Assembly (NCBI RefSeq): GCF_001267925.1
Contig: NZ_CP011409.1
Location: forward strand, 3,162,001 to 3,226,000
Origin: Herbaspirillum hiltneri N3
GTDB taxonomy: Bacteria; Pseudomonadota; Gammaproteobacteria; Burkholderiales; Burkholderiaceae_D
Direction: 5' to 3'
DNA length: 64,000 nt
Shown: positions 18,209-26,725 of the stretch, in pieces
Position numbering within the stretch: position 1 is the first letter of the stretch
Layout: the number at the start of each line of letters is the position of its first letter
Translations under genes and position numbers: made by a program
The notes under the pieces: generated by a model
Database searches by the model: none
What the model was told of the DNA's origin: nothing
Seen by the model: only the letters and a program-made list of their open reading frames with translations

Positions 18209-18799
18209 TTAAACGCTACATCGGATCTGCGAAAACGGTACGTCGGTGAATACGCCAGGCGCTGCCTTGTGCAAGGCCAGCAGACTGCCCGACAATTGAT
18301 CGACGCCTTCCTGCACGCGCGCCACGATGGGGGCGTCGAGCACCAGTCCATCCTGTTCGGACCAGATCACCTGTGCTTCGGTGGCGTAAATGCTCGGCAA
18401 GACATGCTTCGGTCCCAGCGACGACAGCACCGGACGCAATGCGTAGTCAAGCGCCAGCATGTGCGACTGGCTGCCGCCGGTCGCCAGCGGCAACACCAGC
18501 TTTCCGGTCAGGCCGAATTGCGGCAACAGATCGAGGAAAGCCTTGAGCGCCCCACTGTAGGCCGCCTTGTAAACCGGGGTGGCCACGATCACGGCCGAGG
18601 CCTCTTCGACGCGGGCCAGTGCGGCCTTGATCTCGGGGTTATTGAAGTCGGCGCGGATCAGCGCTTGTCCCGGCAAATCGCGTACGTCCAGTCTGGAATA
18701 ACGGTGCCCGAGCGCGGCCAGCTTTTCGCCGACGTGATGCAGCAGGCGGGTGGAACGGGACGGTGCGGAAGGACTTCCGGCCAGCAAGAGAATCGTCAT
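18209..18799 (-). CDS. ssuE: NAD(P)H-dependent FMN reductase SsuE
   Basis: Supplies FMNH2 to SsuD. It has 196 residues from the ATG at 18797-18799; a TTG two codons earlier is a weaker choice. The flavodoxin-like fold is shown by LLLAGSPSAPSRS near the N-terminus (phosphate-binding loop), ATPVYKAAYSGALKAFLDLLP and LPLATGGSQSHML. It is the first catabolic gene after sbp and is followed by ssuA. Confidence 0.93.
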   Translation of the reverse strand: MTILLLAGSPSAPSRSTRLLHHVGEKLAALGHRYSRLDVRDLPGQALIRADFNNPEIKAALARVEEASAVIVATPVYKAAYSGALKAFLDLLPQFGLTGKLVLPLATGGSQSHMLALDYALRPVLSSLGPKHVLPSIYATEAQVIWSEQDGLVLDAPIVARVQEGVDQLSGSLLALHKAAPGVFTDVPFSQIRCSV

Positions 18800-18830
18800 G
18801 GTCAACTCAAAAGATGAATCTGGTGGTGAT

Positions 18831-18859
18831 TCCGGAAGCCATGATGCATGGTTTCCGGA
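18831..18859 (-). terminator. Hairpin between sbp and ssuE
   Basis: TCCGGAAGCCATG (18831-18843) pairs with CATGGTTTCCGGA (18847-18859) with one mismatch and a 3-nt loop. It lies in the 81-bp gap after the sbp stop on the minus strand. There is no T-run, so partial attenuation or 3'-end protection of the sbp message is more likely than full termination. Confidence 0.5.
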
Positions 18860-18880
18860 GTTCGATGCCGGGGTACGGGC

Positions 18881-19894
18881 TTACTTCTTGTTCGGCACGT
18901 ACAACTGGTCGAAGCTGCCGCCGTCGGAGAAGTGATCCTTCTGGGCCTTCTGCCAGCCGCCGAACGTATTGTCGACGGTGATCAGGTTGACCTTGGGATA
19001 TTGCGATGCGTACTTCGCGGCGATCTTCGGATTGATCGGACGGTAGTAGTTCTTGGCGATGATTTCCTGGCCTTCGTCGGAATACAGATGCTTGAGGTAT
19101 TCTTCGGCGACCTTGCGGGTGCCGCGGCGATCTGCGACCTTGTCGACCAGTGCGACCGGCGGTTCAGCCAGGATGGAGATCGATGGCGTGATGACGTCGA
19201 ACTTGTCCGGGCCCCATTCCTTGAGCGAAATCAGCGCTTCGTTTTCCCATGCCAGCAAGACGTCGCCCAGGCCGCGCTCGACGAAGCTGATGGTGGCGCC
19301 GCGTGCGCCGGAGTCCAGCACCGGCACGTTCTTGAACAGCTTCGAGATGTAGTCGCGTGCAGCGGCGTCAGTGCCGCCCTTCTTCAGCGCGTACGCCCAT
19401 GCCGCCAGGTAGTTCCAGCGTGCGCCGCCGGAAGTCTTCGGATTCGGCGTGATCACGGACACGCCCGGCTTGATCAGGTCGTCCCAATCCTTGATGTGCT
19501 TCGGATTGCCCTTGCGCACCAGGAACACGATGGTCGAGGTGTACGGCGAGCTGTTGTGGTCGAGGCGCTTTTGCCAGTCGGGCGGCAGCAGTTTGGCCTT
19601 TTCGGAGATTTCGTCGATGTCGTAAGCCAGCGCCAGCGTGACCACGTCGGCGTCGATGCCGTCGATGACGGAGCGTCCCTGTTTGCCCGAACCGCCGTGG
19701 GATGCCTTGATGGTCACGTTGTCGCCGGTCTTGGCTTTCCAGTACTTGGCGAAGGCCTTGTTATAGTCGGCGTAGAGTTCGCGGGTCGGGTCGTAGGAGA
19801 CGTTCAGCAGGGAGATATCCGCCGCGTGCGCCAGCGGCACGACCTGGGAGAACAAGGCTGCCACGGCAACCGACTTGATAAGCTTTTTCAACAT
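18881..19894 (-). CDS. sbp: Periplasmic sulfate-binding protein
   Basis: Binds sulfate in the periplasm and passes it to CysTWA. It has 337 residues from the ATG at 19892-19894, which has an AGAGGG ribosome site 9 nt upstream; an upstream in-frame ATG at 19903 abuts that site and is unlikely. A signal peptide ends near AHAAD, and the mature start [15 protein letters not shown] together with [17 protein letters not shown] and [14 protein letters not shown] is diagnostic of Sbp. It leads the ssu genes instead of cysTW, which lie 17 kb downstream on the same strand. Confidence 0.94.
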   Translation of the reverse strand: MLKKLIKSVAVAALFSQVVPLAHAADISLLNVSYDPTRELYADYNKAFAKYWKAKTGDNVTIKASHGGSGKQGRSVIDGIDADVVTLALAYDIDEISEKAKLLPPDWQKRLDHNSSPYTSTIVFLVRKGNPKHIKDWDDLIKPGVSVITPNPKTSGGARWNYLAAWAYALKKGGTDAAARDYISKLFKNVPVLDSGARGATISFVERGLGDVLLAWENEALISLKEWGPDKFDVITPSISILAEPPVALVDKVADRRGTRKVAEEYLKHLYSDEGQEIIAKNYYRPINPKIAAKYASQYPKVNLITVDNTFGGWQKAQKDHFSDGGSFDQLYVPNKK

Positions 19895-20028
19895 GATCTG
19901 CATCCCTCTGTGTTCAGTTTTCAGATTTGTTCTGGAGAGCACAGGTTAATGAGGCGGCAAGGAAAAACGAACGAATACTTTCTTCTCTCAATATGCAGAA
20001 AACAGATAAGCAAGGACAAGGCTGCCAA

Positions 20029-20051
20029 ATATGAACAGGCGTTGTTCATAT
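20029..20051. promoter_or_regulatory. 9-bp perfect inverted repeat upstream of sbp
   Basis: ATATGAACA (20029-20037) and TGTTCATAT (20043-20051) are exact inverse complements separated by GGCGT. The site is about 135 bp before the sbp start. The dyad length and spacing are compatible with a LysR-type activator of sulfur genes (CysB or an SsuR/Cbl homologue), but it does not match a consensus I can state with certainty. Confidence 0.4.
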
Positions 20052-20221
20052 CAAATACGCATAAGGGAATCACCGGCGGCAATATAGCCTGGAGATATGG
20101 ACGGGACCGGAATGACTACGAAATCGTAATATCGGCCGTTGCGACGGAATGACGTAGCCGGCGCAGCCAGCACTGTCAGCGACCATGCAAGTGCAGCTCC
20201 GGAGCTGCTGACGCGTTTCAT
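20051..20221 (-). CDS. Possible small secreted protein, 56 aa
   Basis: A short frame from the ATG at 20219-20221 to a TGA at 20051-20053. It has a good GAGGA ribosome site 6 nt upstream, and a plausible promoter (TTGATG, 17 bp, TATACC) lies further up on the minus strand. The N-terminus MKRVSSSGAALAWSLTVLAA followed by PATS looks like a signal peptide. The remaining 30 residues show no motif I recognise. It lies between the IclR gene and sbp and could be a leader of the sbp-ssu transcript. Could equally be chance coding. Confidence 0.3.
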   Translation of the reverse strand: MKRVSSSGAALAWSLTVLAAPATSFRRNGRYYDFVVIPVPSISPGYIAAGDSLMRI

Positions 20222-20337
20222 TTTGGTCCTCGTAAAACTACCATCGGGTCAGGAAAGCGCCTCGTTCCGGCACAGTGGCACCTGCTTCTTTTCACAATGT
20301 GGTATAAACAAGCTATTGCAATGCATCAAACATCGAG

Positions 20338-21141
20338 ATGAAAAAAGAAGCCCACGACGAGACCGGCGCGATATCGATTCAGGTCATTGAGCGCATGGTG
20401 TCCCTGCTGGACGCGCTGGCAATGTATCCGGATCCGGTCAGCCTGAAGGAATTGTCGGCCGCCACCAAGCTGCATCCGTCGACCGCCCACCGCATCCTCA
20501 ACGATCTGGTGGTGAAGCGTTTCGTCGATCGCTCGGAGCCCGGCACCTACCGCCTCGGCATGCGCCTGCTGGAACTCGGCAACATCGTGAAGAGCCGCCT
20601 GAGCGTACGCGAAGCCGCGCTCGACTTCATGCGCGCCCTGCATCGCAAGACCCATCAGACCATCAACCTGTCGGTGCGCCAGAGCGATGAAATCGTCTAT
20701 ATCGACCGCTCTTTCTCTGAACGCTCGGGCATGCAGGTGGTACGCGCCATCGGCGGCCGTGCTCCGCTGCATCTGACCTCGACCGGTAAGCTGTTCCTCT
20801 CCATCGACGACCCCAAGGCCGTGCGCGCGTATGCCACGCGCACCGGGCTGGCCGGCCACAACAAGAATTCGATTACCGACCTGAGCAAGCTGGAACGCGA
20901 ACTGAGCATGGTGCGGGCGCTCGGCTATGCGCGCGACAATGAAGAACTGGAGCTGGGTGTACGCTGCATGGCTGCGGGCATCCGCGACGACTCCGGCAAG
21001 CTGGTCGCGGGACTGTCGATTTCGGCGCCGGCTGATCGCCTGCAGGAAGACTGGGTGGAAGACCTGGTCACGACGGCGGCGCAGATCTCGTCGGCGCTGG
21101 GCTTTGTAAGCCAGCAGAATCTGCAGGACGGCGTGGCGTAG
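20338..21141 (+). CDS. IclR-family transcriptional regulator
   Basis: A 267-residue regulator with an N-terminal winged helix-turn-helix (about 15-75, VSLKELSAATKLHPSTAHRILNDL) and the C-terminal IclR effector domain (about 90-260, with GGRAPLHLTSTGKLFL and the GYARDNEELELGVRCMAAGIRD segment). It is divergent from sbp and precedes pbpG on the opposite strand, and no catabolic partner lies next to it. The target is unknown; the divergent position allows autoregulation. Confidence 0.9.
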   Translation: MKKEAHDETGAISIQVIERMVSLLDALAMYPDPVSLKELSAATKLHPSTAHRILNDLVVKRFVDRSEPGTYRLGMRLLELGNIVKSRLSVREAALDFMRALHRKTHQTINLSVRQSDEIVYIDRSFSERSGMQVVRAIGGRAPLHLTSTGKLFLSIDDPKAVRAYATRTGLAGHNKNSITDLSKLERELSMVRALGYARDNEELELGVRCMAAGIRDDSGKLVAGLSISAPADRLQEDWVEDLVTTAAQISSALGFVSQQNLQDGVA

Positions 21142-21178
21142 CAAACTTGCGGACGCCGCGAATAGGGCAGAGGGCAAT

Positions 21179-21208
21179 AAAAAAGGCGAACCGAAGTTCG
21201 CCTTTTTT
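21179..21208. terminator. Bidirectional intrinsic terminator
   Basis: GGCGAAC (21185-21191) and GTTCGCC (21196-21202) form a 7-bp stem with a CGAA tetraloop, flanked by A6 on the left and T6 on the right. It lies between the convergent IclR and PbpG genes and can stop both. Confidence 0.9.
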
Positions 21209-21233
21209 GTATCCGGAATTTACTGAATCCGGC

Positions 21234-22352
21234 TCAGCCTTCGTCGGCGCGTGCGCGCAGGTTCACGCGCGTCAGGTTTTGCGGACCCTGCTCGGACAGC
21301 CATTTGCGCATGCGTGCGGCATCGCCGACGTGCGACAGCTTGCCCTTGGAATCAAGGAACACCATCACCACCGAACGGCCTTCGATCTTGGTCAGCATGA
21401 CCAGGCAATGGCCTGCTTCATTGATGTAGCCGGTCTTTTGCAGGCCGATGTCCCAGTCCTTGCTGGCGACCAGGCGGTTGGAGCTGGCGTATTGCAGGGC
21501 GTGGCCGCTTGGTTCGACCATGTACTTGGCGTCGGTCGAGTATTGGCGAATGATCGGGTAGTTATAGGCGGCGACCACCAGTTTGGCGAGGTCGCGCGCG
21601 CTGGCGACGTTGTTGCTGGACAGGCCGGTCGAATCAACGTAGTGCGTATCCATCATGCCCAGCGAACGCGCCTTGGCATTCATCGCCGCGACGAAAGCCG
21701 GCAAGCCGCCCGGATAGTTGCGACCCAGCGCCGATGCGGCACGATTTTCGGAGCTCATCAGCGCAATGTGCAGCATGTCGTCGCGCGACAGTTGCGCGCC
21801 GACGCGCAGGCGCGAGCTGCTGTGCTTCTGGCGATCGACGTCGTCATCGCTGACGGTCAGGATTTCTTCCATGTTCTGGCGCGCTTCGACCACCACCAGC
21901 GACGTCATCAGCTTGGTGACGGAGGCGATCGGCAAGGCGACGGAGGAATTCTTTTCAAACAGGACTTGCGAACTCGCCTGGTCGATCACCAAAGCGACGT
22001 TGGAACGCAGGGCCAACGGATCTTGCGTCAGGTTGAGGCCGGCCATGTCGCCGGCGGTCATGACGGGCGGCACCACCGGCACTGTCGGCATGGCGGCAAC
22101 GCGCTGGTACACGACGCGGCGCTTGCCGTGGACGACGGCGACCTTCTTGACCAGTTTTTCACGGCGGTCCAGAGAAGCCTGAGTGGCGCGCTTAGGCGCG
22201 GCAGCTGGACGACGATGGACGACGTTCTTCTTGATTACGGTCTTTTTAACGACTGTTTTCTTGGAATTAGGTGAAGTTTGCGCTTGCACCGAGGATATGC
22301 CGACCAGGACCAGAAGTGCCGTAGCGACGGCAGCTAGCGCAGATTTGAGCAT
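21234..22352 (-). CDS. pbpG: D-alanyl-D-alanine endopeptidase, PBP7 type
   Basis: Periplasmic S11-family peptidase that cleaves D-Ala-meso-DAP cross-links of peptidoglycan. It has 372 residues from the ATG at 22350-22352, with a GGGGAGG ribosome site 7 nt upstream. A signal peptide (about 1-24) is followed by an unusual lysine/valine/arginine-rich linker (about 30-85) before the catalytic domain. The serine-protease triad motifs are all present: SVTK (144-147), SEN (201-203) and KTG (305-307). The basic linker could bind the cell wall. Confidence 0.92.
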   Translation of the reverse strand: MLKSALAAVATALLVLVGISSVQAQTSPNSKKTVVKKTVIKKNVVHRRPAAAPKRATQASLDRREKLVKKVAVVHGKRRVVYQRVAAMPTVPVVPPVMTAGDMAGLNLTQDPLALRSNVALVIDQASSQVLFEKNSSVALPIASVTKLMTSLVVVEARQNMEEILTVSDDDVDRQKHSSSRLRVGAQLSRDDMLHIALMSSENRAASALGRNYPGGLPAFVAAMNAKARSLGMMDTHYVDSTGLSSNNVASARDLAKLVVAAYNYPIIRQYSTDAKYMVEPSGHALQYASSNRLVASKDWDIGLQKTGYINEAGHCLVMLTKIEGRSVVMVFLDSKGKLSHVGDAARMRKWLSEQGPQNLTRVNLRARADEG

Positions 22353-22508
22353 TGGTGAACCTCCCCCTGATTGATACATACAAGAAACTGTTGGCAGTGT
22401 AGCAAACCGAGGGAAAATCGCAAGATAATTAGGTAGTTAGCGCAACTTTTTAAACAACTTTCTTGAAAAAGGCGCTTTTTTAATTGTTGGAAACCCCGTG
22501 CGACTTTT

Positions 22509-22720
22509 TTAATGGTCGCGATACCTCTGATTTACTACAAACAGACCCGCCAGTACGAAAATAAAACCCACAGCATGATACCAGTGTAACGTCTCCCCCA
22601 TCCAGGCCATCGCGATAACAGAAGCCAATACCCGGACCAGTTGAACGCATTGCGATGCCCTGCTGAAAAACATTGATCGCACGGCGTTGGTTGAGCGGTA
22701 TAACGAACGTATGCCCGCTC
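22509..22720 (-). pseudogene. Remnant of an EamA/DMT-family transporter (C-terminal end)
   Basis: On the minus strand the last 45 or so codons before the TAA at 22509-22511 read through two hydrophobic helices with SVIAMAWMGETLHWYHAVG and FIFVLAGLFVVNQ, the last part of an EamA transporter. Upstream the similarity breaks off, apparently with frame disruption (a fragment like AYVRYT is found in another frame), and no start or N-terminal eight helices exist. It is a decayed gene, distinct from the intact EamA gene at 24577-25491. Confidence 0.65.
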
Positions 22721-22764
22721 CCGTTGACGAGCCTCGGCAAAGTCAATGCAAACAATCAGGGCAC

Positions 22765-22790
22765 GCCCGTGCCTCTCATGAAACACGGGC
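22765..22790 (-). terminator. Hairpin at the 3' end of the methyltransferase gene
   Basis: GCCCGTG (22765-22771) pairs perfectly with CACGGGC (22784-22790), 12-nt loop, just after the stop of the gene at 22798. No T-run follows, so termination is uncertain. Confidence 0.4.
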
Positions 22791-22797
22791 CTGCCTG

Positions 22798-23559
22798 TCA
22801 CTTCTTGATCGCCTCCACCAGCACGGTATCGATGTCGAAGGAGTAATCCTCGGCCACGTTGAAGTAGGTGCGCACTTCTGCCGGCGCCGCACGCCACAGC
22901 GACTTGATGGCGGCGATGTGTTCCGGCGAGGTGCGCATGCGTGCGACCCAGGAGGAAAACTCCAGCGTCAGTTTCCAGCTCTTGGAAAACTCGATCTGCA
23001 GGCCGGTCTGCGCAATCAGTTTTTTCCACGAGGACAGGCTGACGTTGCGCACGTGCGAGGTGTCGCGCAACAGCTCGATACCCTGCACGTAGGTGTCGGC
23101 CAGCACATCGGCCGGCGCTGCGGTGTCGATGACCACAAAGCGGCCGCCCTGCTTCAGCACACGCGCGGCTTCCCGCAAGGCTTGCGGCAGATTGCGCCAG
23201 TGATGCGCGCTGAAGCGGGTACAGACCACGTCGAACGAGGCGTCGGCGAATGGCAGCCGGTCTGCGCTGCCCTGCTGCACTTCAATATTGGACAACTTGC
23301 GTTCGACGGCGGCGGCGCGCACCACCTCCAGCATCTGCGCCGACAAGTCGTAGGCGACCACTTGCGCGGCGACCGGCGCCGTCGCGAAACTGGCGTGACC
23401 GCCGCCGCAGCCGAGATCCAGCACGCGGGCCTGCGGATAAGCTGCGGCATAGGCCGCGAGGTCTTGCAGATCCGCCCCCTGCGCATGGACGGCGCTGGTC
23501 AGATACGAGGCGGCGGTAGTGCCGAATTGTTCAGAAATCACTTCATTGTGGCTACGCAT
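22798..23559 (-). CDS. SAM-dependent class I methyltransferase
   Basis: A 253-residue protein with a Rossmann-type SAM site: VLDLGCGGGHASF (motif I, about 46-58), acidic VAYDLS, and SADRLPFADASFDVVCTRFSAHHW (motifs II-III), most like the UbiE/Methyltransf_11 group. The C-terminal 90 residues form the acceptor region and do not reveal the substrate. It is divergent from the HTH regulator at 23746, which is a likely controller. Confidence 0.87.
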   Translation of the reverse strand: MRSHNEVISEQFGTTAASYLTSAVHAQGADLQDLAAYAAAYPQARVLDLGCGGGHASFATAPVAAQVVAYDLSAQMLEVVRAAAVERKLSNIEVQQGSADRLPFADASFDVVCTRFSAHHWRNLPQALREAARVLKQGGRFVVIDTAAPADVLADTYVQGIELLRDTSHVRNVSLSSWKKLIAQTGLQIEFSKSWKLTLEFSSWVARMRTSPEHIAAIKSLWRAAPAEVRTYFNVAEDYSFDIDTVLVEAIKK

Positions 23560-23745
23560 TCCTGGCTCCCTGAGTTGATGTGGTTGAGAGCCGCTGACAA
23601 AATTCCGATGGCAAGCAGCAACGCTGCCGGCGGCGTGTTGTAAGCGGCTGATGTGACTGGAGACGCAAGTGTAGTTGTTCTGTATCCTGGTACAAGTTCA
23701 CCATTTATACTATTACCCATACCAACAGCCTGCCCTTTTTCCACC

Positions 23746-24570
23746 ATGCCCTCAGACGACACCAGACAGGATAAAAACCTCAGGCCCGACATCAAGCGCA
23801 AGGCCTTGGGCGAGTTCATCAAATCGCAGCGCGAGCAGATCTCGCCGACGCTGGCCGGGCTTGGCCATCTGTCGCGCGGCACGCGCCGCCGTACGCCGGG
23901 ACTGCGGCGCGAAGAAGTGGCGCAGCTGTGCGGCATCAGCGTGACTTGGTACACCTGGATAGAACAGGGCCGCACCGATTCGATTTCTCCGCAAGCGCTG
24001 GCGCGCATCGCCGATGCGCTGCACCTGCCGCGCGCCAAACGCACCTATTTGTTTGAACTGGCGGAAAAAAAGGATCCGGTGCATCAGGACGATCACACCG
24101 AGAACATTGCGCCGGAAATCCTCGAGGTCGTGCGCAGCATCCGCCAGCCGGCCTACGTGCTGGATCGCTACTGGAATGCGCTGGCCTGCAACGCACCGGC
24201 GCGCAAGCTGTTCACGGGCTGGCTCACGGCCGGCAGCGAATACGACAACCTGCTGTTTTTCACGTTCTGCACGGCGGCTTCGCAAGAACTGATCACCGAC
24301 TGGGAACAGCGCGCACGCCGCCTGGTCGCGGAATTCCGCGCCGATTGCGGCCAATACCTGGACGACCCGCAAATCAAGGCGATGGTGGAAGAATTATCGG
24401 CGCGCAGTGCGCTGTTCAAGCGCACCTGGAGCCTGCAGGATGTGGTCGAACGCGAGGGCGGCAAGCGCCTGTTCCGCCATCCGGTGCAAGGCGAACTGAC
24501 TTACCAGCAGGTGAATTTCCGCGTGGCGAACCGGCCGGATCTGAAGCTGATCACTTTGATGCCGGCCTGA
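23746..24570 (+). CDS. Helix-turn-helix regulator with MmyB-like ligand domain
   Basis: A 274-residue regulator from the ATG at 23746; the frame extends upstream without a convincing start and no strong ribosome site is visible. Residues about 10-90 form an XRE-type HTH (RGTRRRTPGLRREEVAQLCGIS, VTWYTWIEQGR), followed by the MmyB-like PAS-related domain (about 115-270) with AYVLDRYWNALACNAPA and DPQIKAMVEELSARSALFKRTW. Proteins of this family usually repress or activate an adjacent divergent oxidoreductase or methyltransferase gene; the gene at 22798 fits. Confidence 0.87.
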   Translation: MPSDDTRQDKNLRPDIKRKALGEFIKSQREQISPTLAGLGHLSRGTRRRTPGLRREEVAQLCGISVTWYTWIEQGRTDSISPQALARIADALHLPRAKRTYLFELAEKKDPVHQDDHTENIAPEILEVVRSIRQPAYVLDRYWNALACNAPARKLFTGWLTAGSEYDNLLFFTFCTAASQELITDWEQRARRLVAEFRADCGQYLDDPQIKAMVEELSARSALFKRTWSLQDVVEREGGKRLFRHPVQGELTYQQVNFRVANRPDLKLITLMPA

Positions 24571-24576
24571 GCGGAA

Positions 24577-25491
24577 TTACTTGCGCACCACGAAAGCCAC
24601 ACCGATCACGGCCACCACCATGCCGATGACACCGACCAGGCTGAAGACTTCGCCGAACATCAGCCAGGCCATCACGGCGGTGGTCGGCGGCGTCAGGTAC
24701 AGCAGGCCGGTGACGGCCGTGGCCGCGCTACGCCGGATCAGTGCGAACAGCAGGAAGATGGCCCCGATCGACAAGGCCAGCACCGACCACAGCAAGGCGC
24801 CGATGAACTGCGGCGTCCACGCGACCGCCTGCAAACTCAGATCGAAGCCTTCCAAAAAAATCGCGAACGGCAGCACTGCCAGCAATGACGCCACGAACTG
24901 CACGATGGTGCCGGTGCGCAGGTCGAAGTGCGGGCAAAAACGCTTCTGATATAGCGTGCCGATGGTGATTGCCACCAGCGCGACGAGGCACAGGGAAATC
25001 GCCTCCCACGACAGGCCGATCAGCGAAATCTTGTTGGCCACGACCAGCCCGACGCCGCACAACCCCAAGCCCAGTCCCAGCCATTGGCGCCCCTTGACGC
25101 GCTCGCCGACGAAAGGCGCCGCGAATGCGGTGAGCACCGGCTGCATGCCGACGATCAACGCGGTCAGCCCGGCCGGCATGCCCATCTTGATGGCGCTCCA
25201 CACGCCCGCCAGATAACCCGCATGCAACAGCACGCCGGCCACGGAAATATGCGCCACCTGCCGTCCTCGCGGCCACGGCGCGCGCAAGATCAGCACCAGC
25301 GGCACCAGGACCATCAGCACGCCGGCGAAGCGCAGGATCAGGAAGGTCAGCGGCGGCGCATACGGCAGGCCGAACTTGGCGACGATGAAACCGGTGCTCC
25401 AGATCAGCACAAAGGCCAGCGGAACGAGCTTGAGCAGCATGGGATGCCAGGAGCGTTGGTCCTGGGCGGCGCCGGCGGCGATGCGAGTCAT
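24577..25491 (-). CDS. EamA/DMT-superfamily transporter
   Basis: An inner-membrane protein of 304 residues from the ATG at 25489-25491 (an ATG at 25438-25440 is an alternative), with about ten hydrophobic helices arranged as two EamA repeats. FVLIWSTGFIVAKFGLPYAPPLTFL opens the first repeat, and GLLYLTPPTTAVMAWLMFGE closes the second with the family Gly-Glu. Likely exports or imports a small metabolite; substrate unknown. It converges on the HTH gene with 6 bp between the stop codons. Confidence 0.88.
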   Translation of the reverse strand: MTRIAAGAAQDQRSWHPMLLKLVPLAFVLIWSTGFIVAKFGLPYAPPLTFLILRFAGVLMVLVPLVLILRAPWPRGRQVAHISVAGVLLHAGYLAGVWSAIKMGMPAGLTALIVGMQPVLTAFAAPFVGERVKGRQWLGLGLGLCGVGLVVANKISLIGLSWEAISLCLVALVAITIGTLYQKRFCPHFDLRTGTIVQFVASLLAVLPFAIFLEGFDLSLQAVAWTPQFIGALLWSVLALSIGAIFLLFALIRRSAATAVTGLLYLTPPTTAVMAWLMFGEVFSLVGVIGMVVAVIGVAFVVRK

Positions 25492-25555
25492 AATTATCCA
25501 AAACACACTGCGGAAGTCTGCGCCGGAGTGCGGTGAACGTCTTGGCTCCGGAGGC

Positions 25556-26461
25556 TCAGTTCCAGTCGGCAGCGTATCGACTGGCAAGCGTAATTGTTTG
25601 TATGTGGACGGCGACGGTGTCTTCGATGTTTTTTCCGTAACCGCCCGCCATCGTAACCGCGATCGGAATTCTTTGCTGACGGCCCAGCTCGAACACCATC
25701 CTGTCGCGCGCCGCGAGGCCCGCCATGCTCAGCTTCATGCGTCCAAGGCGATCGCCTTCGTGCGGATCGGCGCCGGCCAGGTAGATGATGAGTTGCGGAT
25801 CGAAGCGAGACATCAGTTGCGCCAGCGCGGTCTCCAATGCGGCCAGATAGTCGGCGTCGCCGACGCCGTCGGGCAAGGCGACATCGAGATCGCCTTGCTC
25901 TTTTTCAAACGGGTAGTTGCGTGCGCCGTGCAGCGACAAGGTGAACACCGAATCATCGCTGGCCAGAATCGATGCGGTGCCGTTACCCTGATGGACGTCA
26001 AGGTCGACGATCGCCACGCGTGCGGCGCGCCGTTCGGCCTGCATCAGGCGCGCGGCGACGGCAGCGTCGTTGAACACGCAAAAGCCGGCGCCGCGATCGG
26101 CATGGGCGTGATGCGTGCCGCCGGCCAGATTGACGGCGACGCCCTGCTCCATGGCGCTGCGGCAAGCGGCGATGGTGGCGCCGGCGGAACGGCGCGAGCG
26201 CTCGACCATTTCCGGCGACCACGGAAAGCCGATGTCCTTTTGCACCTGTTCCGGCAATGCGCCGCGCGAGACCTCATCGACATAGCGCGGATGATGCGCC
26301 AGCGCCAGCACGCCGTCGCTGGCGGCCTGGGCCTCGTGGAATTCGAGATCCGCCACTGCGCGCGCCGCCCCCTCGCGGATGAGACGATACTTGATCATCG
26401 GAAAACGATGTCCGGCCGGCAGCGGCAAGACGAAATGGTCGCTGTAATAAGCTCTCAACAA
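25556..26461 (-). CDS. Histone deacetylase-family amidohydrolase
   Basis: A 301-residue zinc amidohydrolase of the bacterial HDAC/acetylpolyamine amidohydrolase superfamily. Metal and charge-relay motifs are visible: NLAGGTHHAHADRGAGFCVF (the His-His pair), VAIVDLDVHQGNGT (zinc-binding Asp/His) and AGADPHEGDRLG (zinc Asp), with the late MAGGY catalytic-Tyr region. The start is an unusual pair of TTG codons (26461/26458), supported because family members begin with a similar FYSDHFVLPLP segment. Substrate may be an acetylated small molecule or protein lysine. Confidence 0.87.
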   Translation of the reverse strand: MLRAYYSDHFVLPLPAGHRFPMIKYRLIREGAARAVADLEFHEAQAASDGVLALAHHPRYVDEVSRGALPEQVQKDIGFPWSPEMVERSRRSAGATIAACRSAMEQGVAVNLAGGTHHAHADRGAGFCVFNDAAVAARLMQAERRAARVAIVDLDVHQGNGTASILASDDSVFTLSLHGARNYPFEKEQGDLDVALPDGVGDADYLAALETALAQLMSRFDPQLIIYLAGADPHEGDRLGRMKLSMAGLAARDRMVFELGRQQRIPIAVTMAGGYGKNIEDTVAVHIQTITLASRYAADWN

Positions 26462-26600
26462 CTGACTTTCAATATGCGTTCAACAGCGAAATACCAGTTT
26501 GGAATATCAGCTTGGCACGCCCAAAAAAACCGACTCGGAAGTATGTGTATCGTCTGCGGGAAATAGACCACAATCTTTTTGAAAATCGTCGGCACCCCTA

Positions 26601-26648
26601 TTGACATGGCGTTGTTTTCACCTAAAATCAGAATTGTGCACCGCACAA
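26601..26648 (+). promoter_or_regulatory. Phasin promoter with overlapping palindromic operator
   Basis: TTGACA (26601-26606), a 16-bp spacer and TAAAAT (26623-26628) make a strong sigma70 promoter. Overlapping the expected transcription start is TTGTGCACCGCACAA (26634-26648), a perfect 6-bp inverted repeat with a 3-bp centre. Phasin genes in this group are repressed by a PhaR-type protein that falls off DNA when PHB granules form, so this is the likely PhaR site. Confidence 0.7.
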
Positions 26649-26725
26649 AAGAGTGTCCAACAATAGCGTGCATTTCCCTGCCCCATTCCCTTCAATCTTG
26701 ATATCGGACCAAAGGACTACGCAAA

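Noticed and set aside
23681..23694. TGTATCCTGGTACA as operator for the divergent HTH/methyltransferase pair
   Set aside because: Only 10 of 14 positions are symmetric; the outer TGTA/TACA is suggestive but too weak to list as a site.
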